Below are positions 19,697 to 26,828 of a DNA stretch of 64,000 nt, piece by piece. A program made the position numbers and the translations under genes. The DNA lies in assembly GCF_000717875.1 (NCBI RefSeq), contig NZ_JOCT01000013.1, positions 186,001 to 250,000 on the forward strand, written 5' to 3'. The stretch's first letter is position 1, and each line of letters starts with the position of its first letter. The stretch comes from Streptomyces sp. NRRL S-455. GTDB lineage: Bacteria > Actinomycetota > Actinomycetes > Streptomycetales > Streptomycetaceae. The notes beneath the pieces are model-generated. The model made no database searches. It was given only the letters and a program-made list of their open reading frames with translations, and was not told where the DNA came from.

Positions 19697-20365
19697 GTGA
19701 CGAGTGAGCTTGTGCGGTCCGGCCCCAGAAAGTGCGTTCTCTTCGATGTCGACGGCACGTTGATCGACGCCGTGGAGAACCAGCGCCGAGTCTGGGCAGC
19801 GTGGGCGGGGCGGTACGGACTGGACGCAGATGAGGTCTATCGGGTGGCGCTGCGGACGCGGCCGATGGAGACCTTCGCGGTAGTGGCTCCGGACCAGGAT
19901 CCAAGGGAGTGTCTGGCTGCGCTGCACGAACTGGAGGACGAGGACGTCCGGTCCGGCGTCTACGCTGCATTCGACGGTGCGTCGGAGCTGCTGGGCGCCC
20001 TGCCGTTGGGGGCGTGGGCTCTGGTGACCTCGAACTACGAGAACCGGGTGCGTGGGCGATTCGCTCGGACTGCTCTGCCGGTCCCACGCGTCATTGTGGA
20101 CGCCGCCGCAGTGACGGAAGGTAAGCCGTCGCCCGTGCCCTACCTGCTGGCCGCCGAACAGCTCGGCGCCCAGCCCGAGAACTGCCTGGTCATTGAGGAC
20201 GCTCCGTCCGGAGTCGAGGCAGGACTGCGGGCCGGCATGACGGTGTGGGGGGTCAACGCCGCGGCTGCGGTGACCGGCGTGCACCGCCACTTCACGAGCC
20301 TGCGCGAGGCAGTCCCCGACGTCCTCGCCTTCGCCCGGCTGGAGGGGTCAGCCGGAGTGGAATGA
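19697..20365 (+). CDS. HAD superfamily phosphatase
   Basis: 222 residues from GTG at 19697. Motif I is CVLFDVDGTLIDA (nucleophile Asp of DxDGT), motif II is ALVTSNYENR, motif III Lys is in EGKPSPVPYLLAAEQLG, and motif IV is CLVIEDAPSGVEAGLRAGM. The cap domain is the small helical type (about residues 25-90), as in phosphoglycolate phosphatase or beta-phosphoglucomutase relatives; the substrate is a small phosphometabolite. GCCTCG-CGAT-CGAGGC (19663-19678) is a perfect 6-bp inverted repeat ending 19 nt before the start and may be an operator. No strong ribosome site is visible, so translation may be leaderless. TGATCAC (20363) and GTGATCA (20385) form a weak hairpin over the stop. Confidence 0.9.
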   Translation: MTSELVRSGPRKCVLFDVDGTLIDAVENQRRVWAAWAGRYGLDADEVYRVALRTRPMETFAVVAPDQDPRECLAALHELEDEDVRSGVYAAFDGASELLGALPLGAWALVTSNYENRVRGRFARTALPVPRVIVDAAAVTEGKPSPVPYLLAAEQLGAQPENCLVIEDAPSGVEAGLRAGMTVWGVNAAAAVTGVHRHFTSLREAVPDVLAFARLEGSAGVE

Positions 20366-20596
20366 TCACGACGTGGCTGCTGGTGTGATCACGGCGTCGG
20401 AGTCGTCCTGGATAGCCCCGTTCACCTGCTGCCGCCCCGGGCGTGCCGGTGACGGACTAGCCGGGGCGTCCGGCGAGTTCTCTGCGCCCCCTCTTCGGCC
20501 ACCTTGGGGTTGACTGAAAGCACGGGTCTCAACCTGCCCCCCTGCGAGGAAGGATCCGGACTCCCAGTCGTCTCGGACGAGAAGAGGGGGAACACA

Positions 20597-21478
20597 ATGC
20601 AGCATTCGGCGTGCCCCGCAGGGGCATGGGAGAGCGTGGGGGCCCGCCCTGATGCCCGGCTGCGTCCCGGGGTACGGGAGTACCGGGGATTCCGTCTGAC
20701 GCTGGACCGGCCGCGCCGGCGACTCGAGGTTCCCGACGGCGCCGTGACCTTGATGCTCAACCTCGAGGACGAGCCCTTGGTGATCCGTGCCGCCGACGAG
20801 CCACGGTCGGCGGCTTCCCACACCTCCGTCCTGGCCGGTCTGCACACCCACGCCACGCTCGGCGAGCACAGCGGCCGCCTGACCGGCCTGGAAGTCGTCC
20901 TCGCTCCCTGGGCGGCGTTCTCACTGCTCGGCCTCCCGATGTACGAACTGGCCGACAGCATCGTCGACCCCGGCGAGGTCCTCGGACGTCGCGTCCGCAC
21001 CCTGACCGAAGCGCTGACCGCCACCCCCGGCTGGCCCGAGCGGTTCGCACTGCTGGATTCGGTGCTGCTGCAATGGGCAGCCACCGGGCCGCCGTGCGAC
21101 CCCCGCGTGATCTGGGCGTGGCGCCGGCTCGTCCGGACCGCCGGCACCGTCCCGGTCCGCCGGCTGGCCACCGAGACGGGGTGGACCCCGCGGACCCTGG
21201 CCGGGCGCTTCCGTGAGCAGATCGGCCTGACGCCCAAGTCGGTGGCGCGCGTGCTCAGACTGCGCCGAGTGCTGCGTCTGCTGACCGAAGGGCACCAGCC
21301 GATCCGGATAGCAGGCGAATGCGGCTTCTACGACCAGGCGCACCTGGCCCGGGACTTCCGGGGAATGACCGGCTGCACCCTGCGGGAGTTCCGCGCTCGC
21401 CGTGCTGCGGCGCCGGCCGCGCCGCCGGCACCGGACCGGATCAGCGGGCAGGTCACCAGCATTCTGATGGCCACCTGA
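20597..21478 (+). CDS. AraC family transcriptional regulator
   Basis: 293 residues from the ATG at 20597, preceded by the AGAGGGGG ribosome site; longer versions lack one. The N-terminal half is a cupin-like sensor region (VTLMLNLEDEPLVIR, LTGLEVVLAPWAAFSLLG, SIVDPGEVLG). The C-terminal AraC domain (about residues 185-275) has two helix-turn-helices, VRRLATETGWTPRTLAGRFREQIG and IRIAGECGFYDQAHLARDFRGMTG, ending in the typical LREFR. It lies 148 bp upstream of the Cys-rich precursor gene on the same strand and is the natural candidate to regulate it, although a weak terminator lies between. GGTTGA-N15-TCAACC (20508-20534) upstream may be its own operator. Confidence 0.92.
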   Translation: MQHSACPAGAWESVGARPDARLRPGVREYRGFRLTLDRPRRRLEVPDGAVTLMLNLEDEPLVIRAADEPRSAASHTSVLAGLHTHATLGEHSGRLTGLEVVLAPWAAFSLLGLPMYELADSIVDPGEVLGRRVRTLTEALTATPGWPERFALLDSVLLQWAATGPPCDPRVIWAWRRLVRTAGTVPVRRLATETGWTPRTLAGRFREQIGLTPKSVARVLRLRRVLRLLTEGHQPIRIAGECGFYDQAHLARDFRGMTGCTLREFRARRAAAPAAPPAPDRISGQVTSILMAT

Positions 21479-21514
21479 GGATCCGACGCGAAGCCGGTCA
21501 GTCTCGGCCGCTCA

Positions 21515-21544
21515 CGTCGACTTCGGCGTCGGTGCACCTTTTTT
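21515..21544 (+). terminator. Weak terminator between the AraC gene and the precursor gene
   Basis: CGTCGAC (21515-21521) and GTCGGTG (21528-21534) can pair with two G-U wobbles over a 6-nt loop. They are followed by CACC and six T residues (21539-21544), a rare T-run in this G+C-rich sequence. It probably ends the AraC transcript and leaves the precursor under its own promoter, or acts as an attenuator. Confidence 0.5.
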
Positions 21545-21625
21545 ACAAGACGCACCGCGGGAGCCGGCGCCAAGGTGTCCGGTGCACAGCCAACCATTCC
21601 GCTCAGCCAGGTGAGGAGTGTGGAC

Positions 21626-21832
21626 GTGTTCGGAAAGCTCGAAGCGCTGGGGAGCAGTCTGCTCGAACGGTTCGTTCCCAAGGTCGACGCCTCGGCGGGG
21701 GCTCAGTGGTGCCAGTGGATGACCTTCGGGGCCTGCTGGCAGTGCAAGGACATCTGCGGCTACAACGCGGGCTGCAAGGCCTACTGCTGTGACAGTGCCT
21801 ACAACTGCGGACGCGTCAGCTGCTACTGCTGA
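21626..21832 (+). CDS. Cys-rich RiPP precursor peptide (10 Cys core)
   Basis: 68 residues from GTG at 21626, seven nucleotides after GAGGAG (21613-21618); in-frame GTGs at 21620 and 21611 have poorer ribosome-site spacing. The leader (about 24 residues) is amphipathic and helical, FGKLEALGSSLLERFVPKVD, ending in ASA. It lacks the continuous hydrophobic core of a signal peptide. The core, taken after ASA, has 44 residues with Cys at core positions 5, 13, 16, 20, 26, 30, 31, 37, 42 and 44, three Trp and four Tyr; short samples are CWQCKDICGYNAGC and CGRVSCYC. Ser/Thr are few (one Thr, two Ser), so lanthionine chemistry could engage only a few cysteines. The next genes encode MauE-like and thioredoxin-like redox proteins, an exporter and a signal-peptidase-like protease, implying a peptide with up to five disulfides. 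I know no named family for it. Confidence 0.8.
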   Translation: MFGKLEALGSSLLERFVPKVDASAGAQWCQWMTFGACWQCKDICGYNAGCKAYCCDSAYNCGRVSCYC

Positions 21833-21849
21833 CACCCACGCGGAGGAGC

Positions 21850-21869
21850 CTCCCGGCCCGGGGCGGGAG
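21850..21869 (+). promoter_or_regulatory. Hairpin between precursor and modification genes
   Basis: CTCCCG (21850-21855) pairs with CGGGAG (21864-21869) over an 8-nt loop, 18 nt after the precursor stop. Many RiPP operons have a partial terminator here that makes precursor mRNA exceed enzyme mRNA. The stem is short, so the role is inferred. Confidence 0.4.
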
Positions 21870-21938
21870 CAGGTGCGACCGTCATCGGCCGCCCCCTTCC
21901 GGGCCGGCGGGGCATCGTGGCGACAGGGGAGATGCCCG

Positions 21939-22607
21939 GTGCGGTACCTGGTGACAGGAATGCACGCCCTCGTGGGAATGGTGTTCCTGACCTCAGCCCT
22001 CAGCAAGGTGCTCGGCAAGGGTGCCTTCGGCGCCTTCACCGCGTCCCTGGGGGAGATGCGGCTCCTGCCACCGGCTCTGACACGGCCCGCCGCGCTGTGC
22101 GTGCTGATCGCGGAGACCGCGGTGTGCGGGTTGCTGGCCGTGCCGTCGGCCCTCGCCACCCGCATCGGATTCACTGTGGCGGCCTTGTTGTTGACGGCGT
22201 TCACGGTCGGCGTGTCCCTGGTGGTACGCCGGGGTGTGGGTGCCTCGTGCCGGTGTTTCGGCACGTCGGCGACCCCGCTCGGCGCCCGGCACGTCGTACG
22301 CAACGTCCTTCTCACCGCCGTCGCGGCCACCGGTGCGGCCACCGGCACGACGGCGGCCGCCGCACATCCGGGCGGGACGGCCGTGGCGGTCGCCGGCGGC
22401 CTGCTGCTGGGTGGACTCGTGGCAGTGCTGGACGACCTCTTCGCCCTGTTCACCTCCGTCGACAAGGGCCCGGGCAACCGCCCCGGGCCTCCAGCGAGCA
22501 AAGAGGAGACGCACCATGGCCTTCCTGATCGCAGCCGTCGTGCTCGTGGGAATGCTCTGCACCCTGGATCTGGTCCTCACCCTGGGGGTGATCAAGCGAC
22601 TGCGTGA
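21939..22607 (+). CDS. MauE/DoxX-like membrane thiol-redox protein
   Basis: 222 residues from GTG at 21939, with a GGGGA ribosome site 8 nt upstream. It has four membrane helices: ALVGMVFLTSALSKVLG (residues 9-26), AALCVLIAETAVCGLLAV, FTVAALLLTAFTVGVSLVV, and a last one around VAVAGGLLLGGLVAVLDDLFAL. The diagnostic feature is GASCRCFGT, the CxCFG motif (Cys104, Cys106) of the MauE family, followed by the conserved HVVRN. In methylamine dehydrogenase maturation MauE is needed, with MauD, for the multiply disulfide-bonded MauA subunit. Here it precedes a MauD-like gene and follows a ten-Cys peptide. Its last 30 or so codons overlap the next gene by 92 nt, which is unusual. Confidence 0.83.
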   Translation: MRYLVTGMHALVGMVFLTSALSKVLGKGAFGAFTASLGEMRLLPPALTRPAALCVLIAETAVCGLLAVPSALATRIGFTVAALLLTAFTVGVSLVVRRGVGASCRCFGTSATPLGARHVVRNVLLTAVAATGAATGTTAAAAHPGGTAVAVAGGLLLGGLVAVLDDLFALFTSVDKGPGNRPGPPASKEETHHGLPDRSRRARGNALHPGSGPHPGGDQATA

Positions 22608-23067
22608 GCACACGGACCAGCTGTCGGAACTCAGGGGCCTCGGTGCAGCCCCGGTGATCGCGACGGGTGAACAGGTCGCCGACTTCTCGACGTCGACCGT
22701 GGACGGCGAGGAACTCTGCCGGGAGACGCTGGACGGCGAGACCCTGGTGGCGTTCTTCTCTCCCACGTGCGAGCCCTGCAAGAAGAAGATGCCCGCCTTC
22801 GTGGAGTACGCACGGACCTTCCCCGGCGGGCGGAAACGCGTGGTGGCCGCGGTGGTGGGCGACTCCGGCCTGGCCGGGCCGTTCGTGGCCGAACTCGCGC
22901 CGGTGGCCCGTGTCGTGGTGGAGGAGGACACGGACTCCGCGCTGAGCGCCGCGTGCCAGGTCGCCGCCTTCCCCACCGTGCTGCGGGTCGCACCGGACAC
23001 CACCGGCCGCCTCGTGGTCACGGCGAACGACGTGGAACTGGACCAGCCCGTCGCCGCGCCGGCATGA
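22516..23067 (+). CDS. TlpA/MauD-like membrane-anchored thioredoxin
   Basis: 183 residues from the ATG at 22516, with AGAGGAG 7 nt upstream. An N-terminal anchor (AFLIAAVVLVGMLCTLDLVL, residues 2-21) is followed by a charged linker and a thioredoxin-fold domain with the redox pair Cys85/Cys88 in FFSPTCEPCKKKMP. The conserved cis-Pro region is AAFPTVLRV. With the domain outside the membrane it would oxidise, isomerise or reduce cysteines of exported peptides. The adjacent MauE-like protein is the likely electron-transfer partner. The stop overlaps the ABC transporter start (ATGA). The intact N-terminal anchor argues against a later start. Confidence 0.9.
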   Translation: MAFLIAAVVLVGMLCTLDLVLTLGVIKRLREHTDQLSELRGLGAAPVIATGEQVADFSTSTVDGEELCRETLDGETLVAFFSPTCEPCKKKMPAFVEYARTFPGGRKRVVAAVVGDSGLAGPFVAELAPVARVVVEEDTDSALSAACQVAAFPTVLRVAPDTTGRLVVTANDVELDQPVAAPA

Positions 23068-24917
23068 CCGAGCCTCATGCCTCCCCGCTGTGGCGCCGGA
23101 TCACCACCGCCTGCTCCCTCGCGGCCCGCGCCGCACCCGGCCGACTCGCCCTCTACGTGGGGATCACGCTGGTCGCGGGCGTCCTTCCGGTGGCGGCCGC
23201 CTGGCTGACCAAGCTCCTGGTGGACGCCCTGGTCCGCGGCGCGGAGCTGGGTACGCTCCTCGGGCTGGGCTCGGCCCTCGCCGCGGTCGGTGTCGTCGGC
23301 GGGGTGACGCCACAGGTCAACCAGTACCTGCGGGCCGAGATGGACCGCGAGGTCGGACTGCTCACGCAGGACCGGCTGTTCACCGCGGTGGAACGCTTCG
23401 TCGGGATCGGCCGCTTCGAGGACCCCCACTTCCTCGACCGGCTCCGCCTCGCCCAGCAGACCGGGTCCGGCACGCCGAACCAGACCGTCGACGGGGCACT
23501 CGGCATCATCCGCGCCACCCTCACCGTCTCCGGATTCATCGGCTCGTTGCTGCTGCTCAACCCGCTGATGACCACCCTGGTCCTGGCCGCGGGCCTGCCG
23601 ACGCTGGCCGCGGAGATCGTCCTGTCCCGCCGGCGAGCCCGCATGCTGTGGGACATCGGACCCGCCGAACGGCGCGAGCTGTTCTACGGGCAGCTGCTGT
23701 CCAGTGTGGAAGCCGCCAAGGAGGTACGGCTGTTCGGCATCGGCGGCTTCCTGCGCGGACGCATGCTCACCGAGCGGCGGACCGCGAACGCCGCCAAGCG
23801 GGCCATGGACCGCCGGGAGGTGCTGCTCCAGGCGGGACTCGCGCTGCTGGCCGCACTGGTGTCGGGCGGCGGACTGCTGTGGGCGGTGAGCGCGGCGCGG
23901 GCCGGGGCCCTGTCGGTGGGCGGCATCACGATGTTCGCCGCGGCGGTGGCCGGCGTGCAGGCCGCCCTGGCCACGCTCGCGGCCGAGGTCGCCCGCTCGC
24001 ACCAGGCCCTGCTGATGCTCGACCACTACCTCACCGTGACCACGGCCGAGCCGGACCTGCCGACCGCCGGGCGCCCTGCGGCCCTGCCTCCGCTGCGGCA
24101 GGGCATCGAGCTGCGCGACGTCTGGTTCCGGTACTCCGAAGACCACCCGTGGGTGCTGCGCGGCGTGTCCCTCCGCATTCCGTACGGCACGACCGTCGCG
24201 CTCGTCGGCCTGAACGGAGCGGGCAAATCCACGCTGGTGAAACTGCTCTGCCGGTTCTACGACCCCACCCGCGGCGCCGTCCTGTGGGACGGTGTGGACA
24301 TCCGCCACGTCGACGCGGCCGAGCTGCGCCGTCGGATCGGCGCGGTGTTCCAGGACTACATGCACTACGACATGACCGCGGCGGAGAACATCGCCATGGG
24401 GGACCTGAGCGCCCTCGACGACCGCCGGCGGATCGAGCTCTCCGCGGGGCGGGCAGGCATCCACGACACGCTCGCGGGGCTCCCGCACGGCTATGACACG
24501 CTGTTGTCCCGGATGTTCCTCATGGAGTCGGACCGGGATGACCCGAGCACCGGCGTGGTGCTCTCCGGCGGCCAGTGGCAGCGGCTGGCGCTGGCGCGCG
24601 CGTTCCTCAGGGCCCGCCGCGACCTGATGATCCTCGACGAGCCCTCCGCCGGTCTCGACGCAGAGGCGGAGCACGAGATCCACACCGCCCTCGCGCGGCA
24701 CCGCGGCGGACGGACCAGCCTGCTCATCTCGCACCGGCTCGGAGCCGTACGGGAGGCCGACCTCATCGTCGTCCTCGCCGAAGGGCGCGTCGTCGAACAG
24801 GGACACCACACCGAACTCATGGCCGCGGGCGGGCGCTACGCCCGCCTCTTCAGCCTCCAGGCCGCCGGTTACGGGTCCGAGGCCGAAGGAGAGCCGGCGC
24901 ACCTGGGAGGGACATGA
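23064..24917 (+). CDS. ABC exporter half-transporter (membrane plus ATPase), no C39 domain
   Basis: 617 residues. The N-terminal transmembrane domain (about residues 28-310, six helices) starts directly after a short tail, so there is no N-terminal C39 leader peptidase as in bacteriocin PCAT exporters. The ATPase domain has Walker A GLNGAGKST (residues 382-390), Q-loop VFQDYMHYDMTAAENI, signature LSGGQWQRLALARAF, Walker B LMILDEPSAGLD and H-loop LLISHRLGAV. It probably works as a homodimer exporting the Cys-rich peptide. The start overlaps the thioredoxin gene by 4 nt and the stop overlaps the protease gene by 4 nt, so the unit is translationally coupled. Confidence 0.93.
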   Translation: MTEPHASPLWRRITTACSLAARAAPGRLALYVGITLVAGVLPVAAAWLTKLLVDALVRGAELGTLLGLGSALAAVGVVGGVTPQVNQYLRAEMDREVGLLTQDRLFTAVERFVGIGRFEDPHFLDRLRLAQQTGSGTPNQTVDGALGIIRATLTVSGFIGSLLLLNPLMTTLVLAAGLPTLAAEIVLSRRRARMLWDIGPAERRELFYGQLLSSVEAAKEVRLFGIGGFLRGRMLTERRTANAAKRAMDRREVLLQAGLALLAALVSGGGLLWAVSAARAGALSVGGITMFAAAVAGVQAALATLAAEVARSHQALLMLDHYLTVTTAEPDLPTAGRPAALPPLRQGIELRDVWFRYSEDHPWVLRGVSLRIPYGTTVALVGLNGAGKSTLVKLLCRFYDPTRGAVLWDGVDIRHVDAAELRRRIGAVFQDYMHYDMTAAENIAMGDLSALDDRRRIELSAGRAGIHDTLAGLPHGYDTLLSRMFLMESDRDDPSTGVVLSGGQWQRLALARAFLRARRDLMILDEPSAGLDAEAEHEIHTALARHRGGRTSLLISHRLGAVREADLIVVLAEGRVVEQGHHTELMAAGGRYARLFSLQAAGYGSEAEGEPAHLGGT

Positions 24918-25453
24918 CGACCACGCCATCACCCCGGCACAGGGCGGACGCCGGGACCAGGGCGGCGCCGCGGGGATGGCTGCTGGTGGGCGGTGGCGCC
25001 GCGGCACTGGCCGCGGGCCTCGGCGCGACCGCCGTCCTGCTCGGACGCCGGCTGGTGGCCGTCACGGTGCGCGGCACCAGCATGGAGCCGACGTACCGCG
25101 ACGGAGACCGCGTCCTCGTCCGCCGGGACTCCCGATTCACGCCCGGCCAGGTGGTCGTGGTGGAGCGACCGGTGCCCGGGCGGGGCTGGCACCGGCCGCC
25201 GCTGGCGCGTGACTCCGCCGCGCACGCGGTGACCGGACGCGACTGGCTGATCAAGCGCGTGGCCGCCGCGCCGGGCGACCCCGTGCCGCACGAGCGGATT
25301 CCCGCGCTCGCGCACGTCCCCGAGACTCGTGTACCGCCGGGCAGACTGGTCCTGCTGGGTGACAATCCCGCCGTCAGCTTCGACTCGCGCCGCGTGGGCT
25401 ACTTCCCGGCGGAGCGGGTCCTGGGAGCGGTGCTCCGCCCGCTGCCCCGGTGA
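24914..25453 (+). CDS. S26 signal-peptidase-like protease, probable leader peptidase
   Basis: 179 residues. One membrane anchor (about residues 22-44) precedes an extracytoplasmic S26 domain. Box B GTSMEPTYRDGDRVLV supplies the nucleophile Ser56 and box D WLIKRVAAAPGD the general base Lys114; box E is VLLGDNPAVSFDSRRVGYFPAERVLG. The set is complete, so it should be active. As the last gene of the precursor/redox/exporter operon, and with an exporter that lacks its own peptidase, it is the obvious candidate to cut the precursor at its AxA motifs. It could alternatively be a housekeeping signal peptidase paralogue, but the operon context argues against that. Confidence 0.9.
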   Translation: MTTTPSPRHRADAGTRAAPRGWLLVGGGAAALAAGLGATAVLLGRRLVAVTVRGTSMEPTYRDGDRVLVRRDSRFTPGQVVVVERPVPGRGWHRPPLARDSAAHAVTGRDWLIKRVAAAPGDPVPHERIPALAHVPETRVPPGRLVLLGDNPAVSFDSRRVGYFPAERVLGAVLRPLPR

Positions 25454-25480
25454 CACCGGTTCTCGAGCACCGGCCGCCTC

Positions 25481-26656
25481 CTACAGCACCCCACCCGCCT
25501 CGTCCTGGAACGCGTCCGTCCAGTAGTGCCGGCCCGGCCCGCCCGCGCTGATGCCCGTCGGGTCGACCGCCGCCAGGACCTGGAGCATCGTCATGGCCAG
25601 CTGGTCGTACGTGTCGGTCGTCAGCTCGTGGGACGAACCGGCGTCTATCGCCCGCTCGCGGTGCAGCAGCCAGAGGGTGAAGGCGAGGGTCGATACGTCC
25701 GTGTTCAGGGGGTGCAGTGTCGCGTCGGGTTCGCTCCAGTTGAGGACCGCGCCCGTCTCGCCGTCGATGACCAGGCTGTTGTCCTCGACCAGGTGGCCGA
25801 GGCGTATCAGGCGGTGGGCGCCGGAGGGGAGCTGCGTCAGGTCGTCCGCCTCGGCGTAGTACTCGGCCAGCGTCGCCAGGGGGACGTCCGTGTCGAGGGA
25901 GAAGACGTGGGCGTCCTCCGGGAGGCCCACCTCGCGCAGGAAGCGGCGGGTCGGCTCGTGGGTGAGGGTCGTGGGGAAGTCGACGTCCTCGAAGCGGGCC
26001 ACCTTGCCGGGGCCGAACTCCTGGTCCAGCAGGCGGTGGGGAAGGTCCAGGGCCAGGCCTGACACGCCGCCCCGGCCCGCCACCAGGGACAGGGGGCGGA
26101 TCAGGGCCGCCATCTTCCAGAACGGGGCAGGTTCGCCGTCCGTCCCGTCGCGGAAGACCGAGAGCAGGTGCTGTGAGGCCTCCGCGACAGCCTTCGGGCC
26201 GTAGCGGCCGGCGTAGGAGGCGAACTGGCCGCGCAGACCCGCCAGTTCGTCCGTCGCCTCGGCGAAACGGACCAGCGTCCGCAGGGAGGGCGCCAGGGGG
26301 CGGCGGTCCATCAGGTCCAGGTCGGGGCGGTCGTGCAGGAGGTACGTCGTCGAGATCTCGCCGGTCGCGCCGTCCAGCAGGACCGACTCCGTCTCCAGAC
26401 CGCCGGGTCCCAGCAGTCCGCCTATCACCAGCTGCTCGCGCAGCTCCGCCGACAGCCGGTCCGACGACGCTTGGCCCGTCGAGTCCGCCACGCTCCGCAG
26501 ACCCTCCCGGCGCAGCTCGGTGAAGCTCACGACACCGTTGTCGGAGGGCAGTCCGGGGCCGGTCAGCCAGTGCCGGGTCGACGCGTGCGTCACCCACGGG
26601 TCCAGCTCGGCCTCGGTCAGGGTGATCACCGCGGTACCGGCGTCGGTCGTACTCAT
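25481..26656 (-). CDS. SUKH-4-like immunity family protein
   Basis: 391 residues from the ATG at 26656. No signal peptide or membrane segment. The C-terminal half fits the SUKH-4 immunity fold as I know it: HRLIRLGHLVEDNSLVIDGETGAVLNWSEPD, then HPLNTDVSTLAFTLWLLHRERAID. The N-terminal half contains a related, weaker unit (FTELRREGLRSVADSTG, LVIGGLLGPGGLETESVLLDGATGEISTTYLL), suggesting internal duplication. SUKH proteins neutralise toxins of polymorphic toxin systems. No toxin gene is adjacent, so this copy is solitary. It is convergent with the RiPP operon (27-bp gap), with no evidence of joint function. Confidence 0.65.
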   Translation of the reverse strand: MSTTDAGTAVITLTEAELDPWVTHASTRHWLTGPGLPSDNGVVSFTELRREGLRSVADSTGQASSDRLSAELREQLVIGGLLGPGGLETESVLLDGATGEISTTYLLHDRPDLDLMDRRPLAPSLRTLVRFAEATDELAGLRGQFASYAGRYGPKAVAEASQHLLSVFRDGTDGEPAPFWKMAALIRPLSLVAGRGGVSGLALDLPHRLLDQEFGPGKVARFEDVDFPTTLTHEPTRRFLREVGLPEDAHVFSLDTDVPLATLAEYYAEADDLTQLPSGAHRLIRLGHLVEDNSLVIDGETGAVLNWSEPDATLHPLNTDVSTLAFTLWLLHRERAIDAGSSHELTTDTYDQLAMTMLQVLAAVDPTGISAGGPGRHYWTDAFQDEAGGVL

Positions 26657-26828
26657 GGGCTCCCCCGCATGTGCTTGCTCACCGTCCCCTGGCGGGGCAC
26701 GGCAGACCGCCCGGCCAGGTCCGGCAGCCGTCCCCCAACTGCCCAGAACACTACGCCCCACCACTGACAACGCCCCGGAACAGCGACGCGCGTCCCGTGA
26801 CTGGGAAAGCGCTCACTTCAGATGACGC

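Noticed and set aside
21626..21832. Classing the Cys-rich peptide as a lanthipeptide or thiopeptide
   Set aside because: The core has one Thr and two Ser for ten Cys, and no dehydratase, cyclase or YcaO gene lies nearby.
21626..25453. TTQ-type cofactor formation, as in methylamine dehydrogenase, for the whole cluster
   Set aside because: No MauG-like haem protein and no dehydrogenase large subunit are encoded; only the redox pair is shared.
19500..25480. Integrative element bounded by tRNA-Cys att sites
   Set aside because: No integrase or excisionase gene and no second copy of the tRNA 3' end were found on the far side of the cluster.
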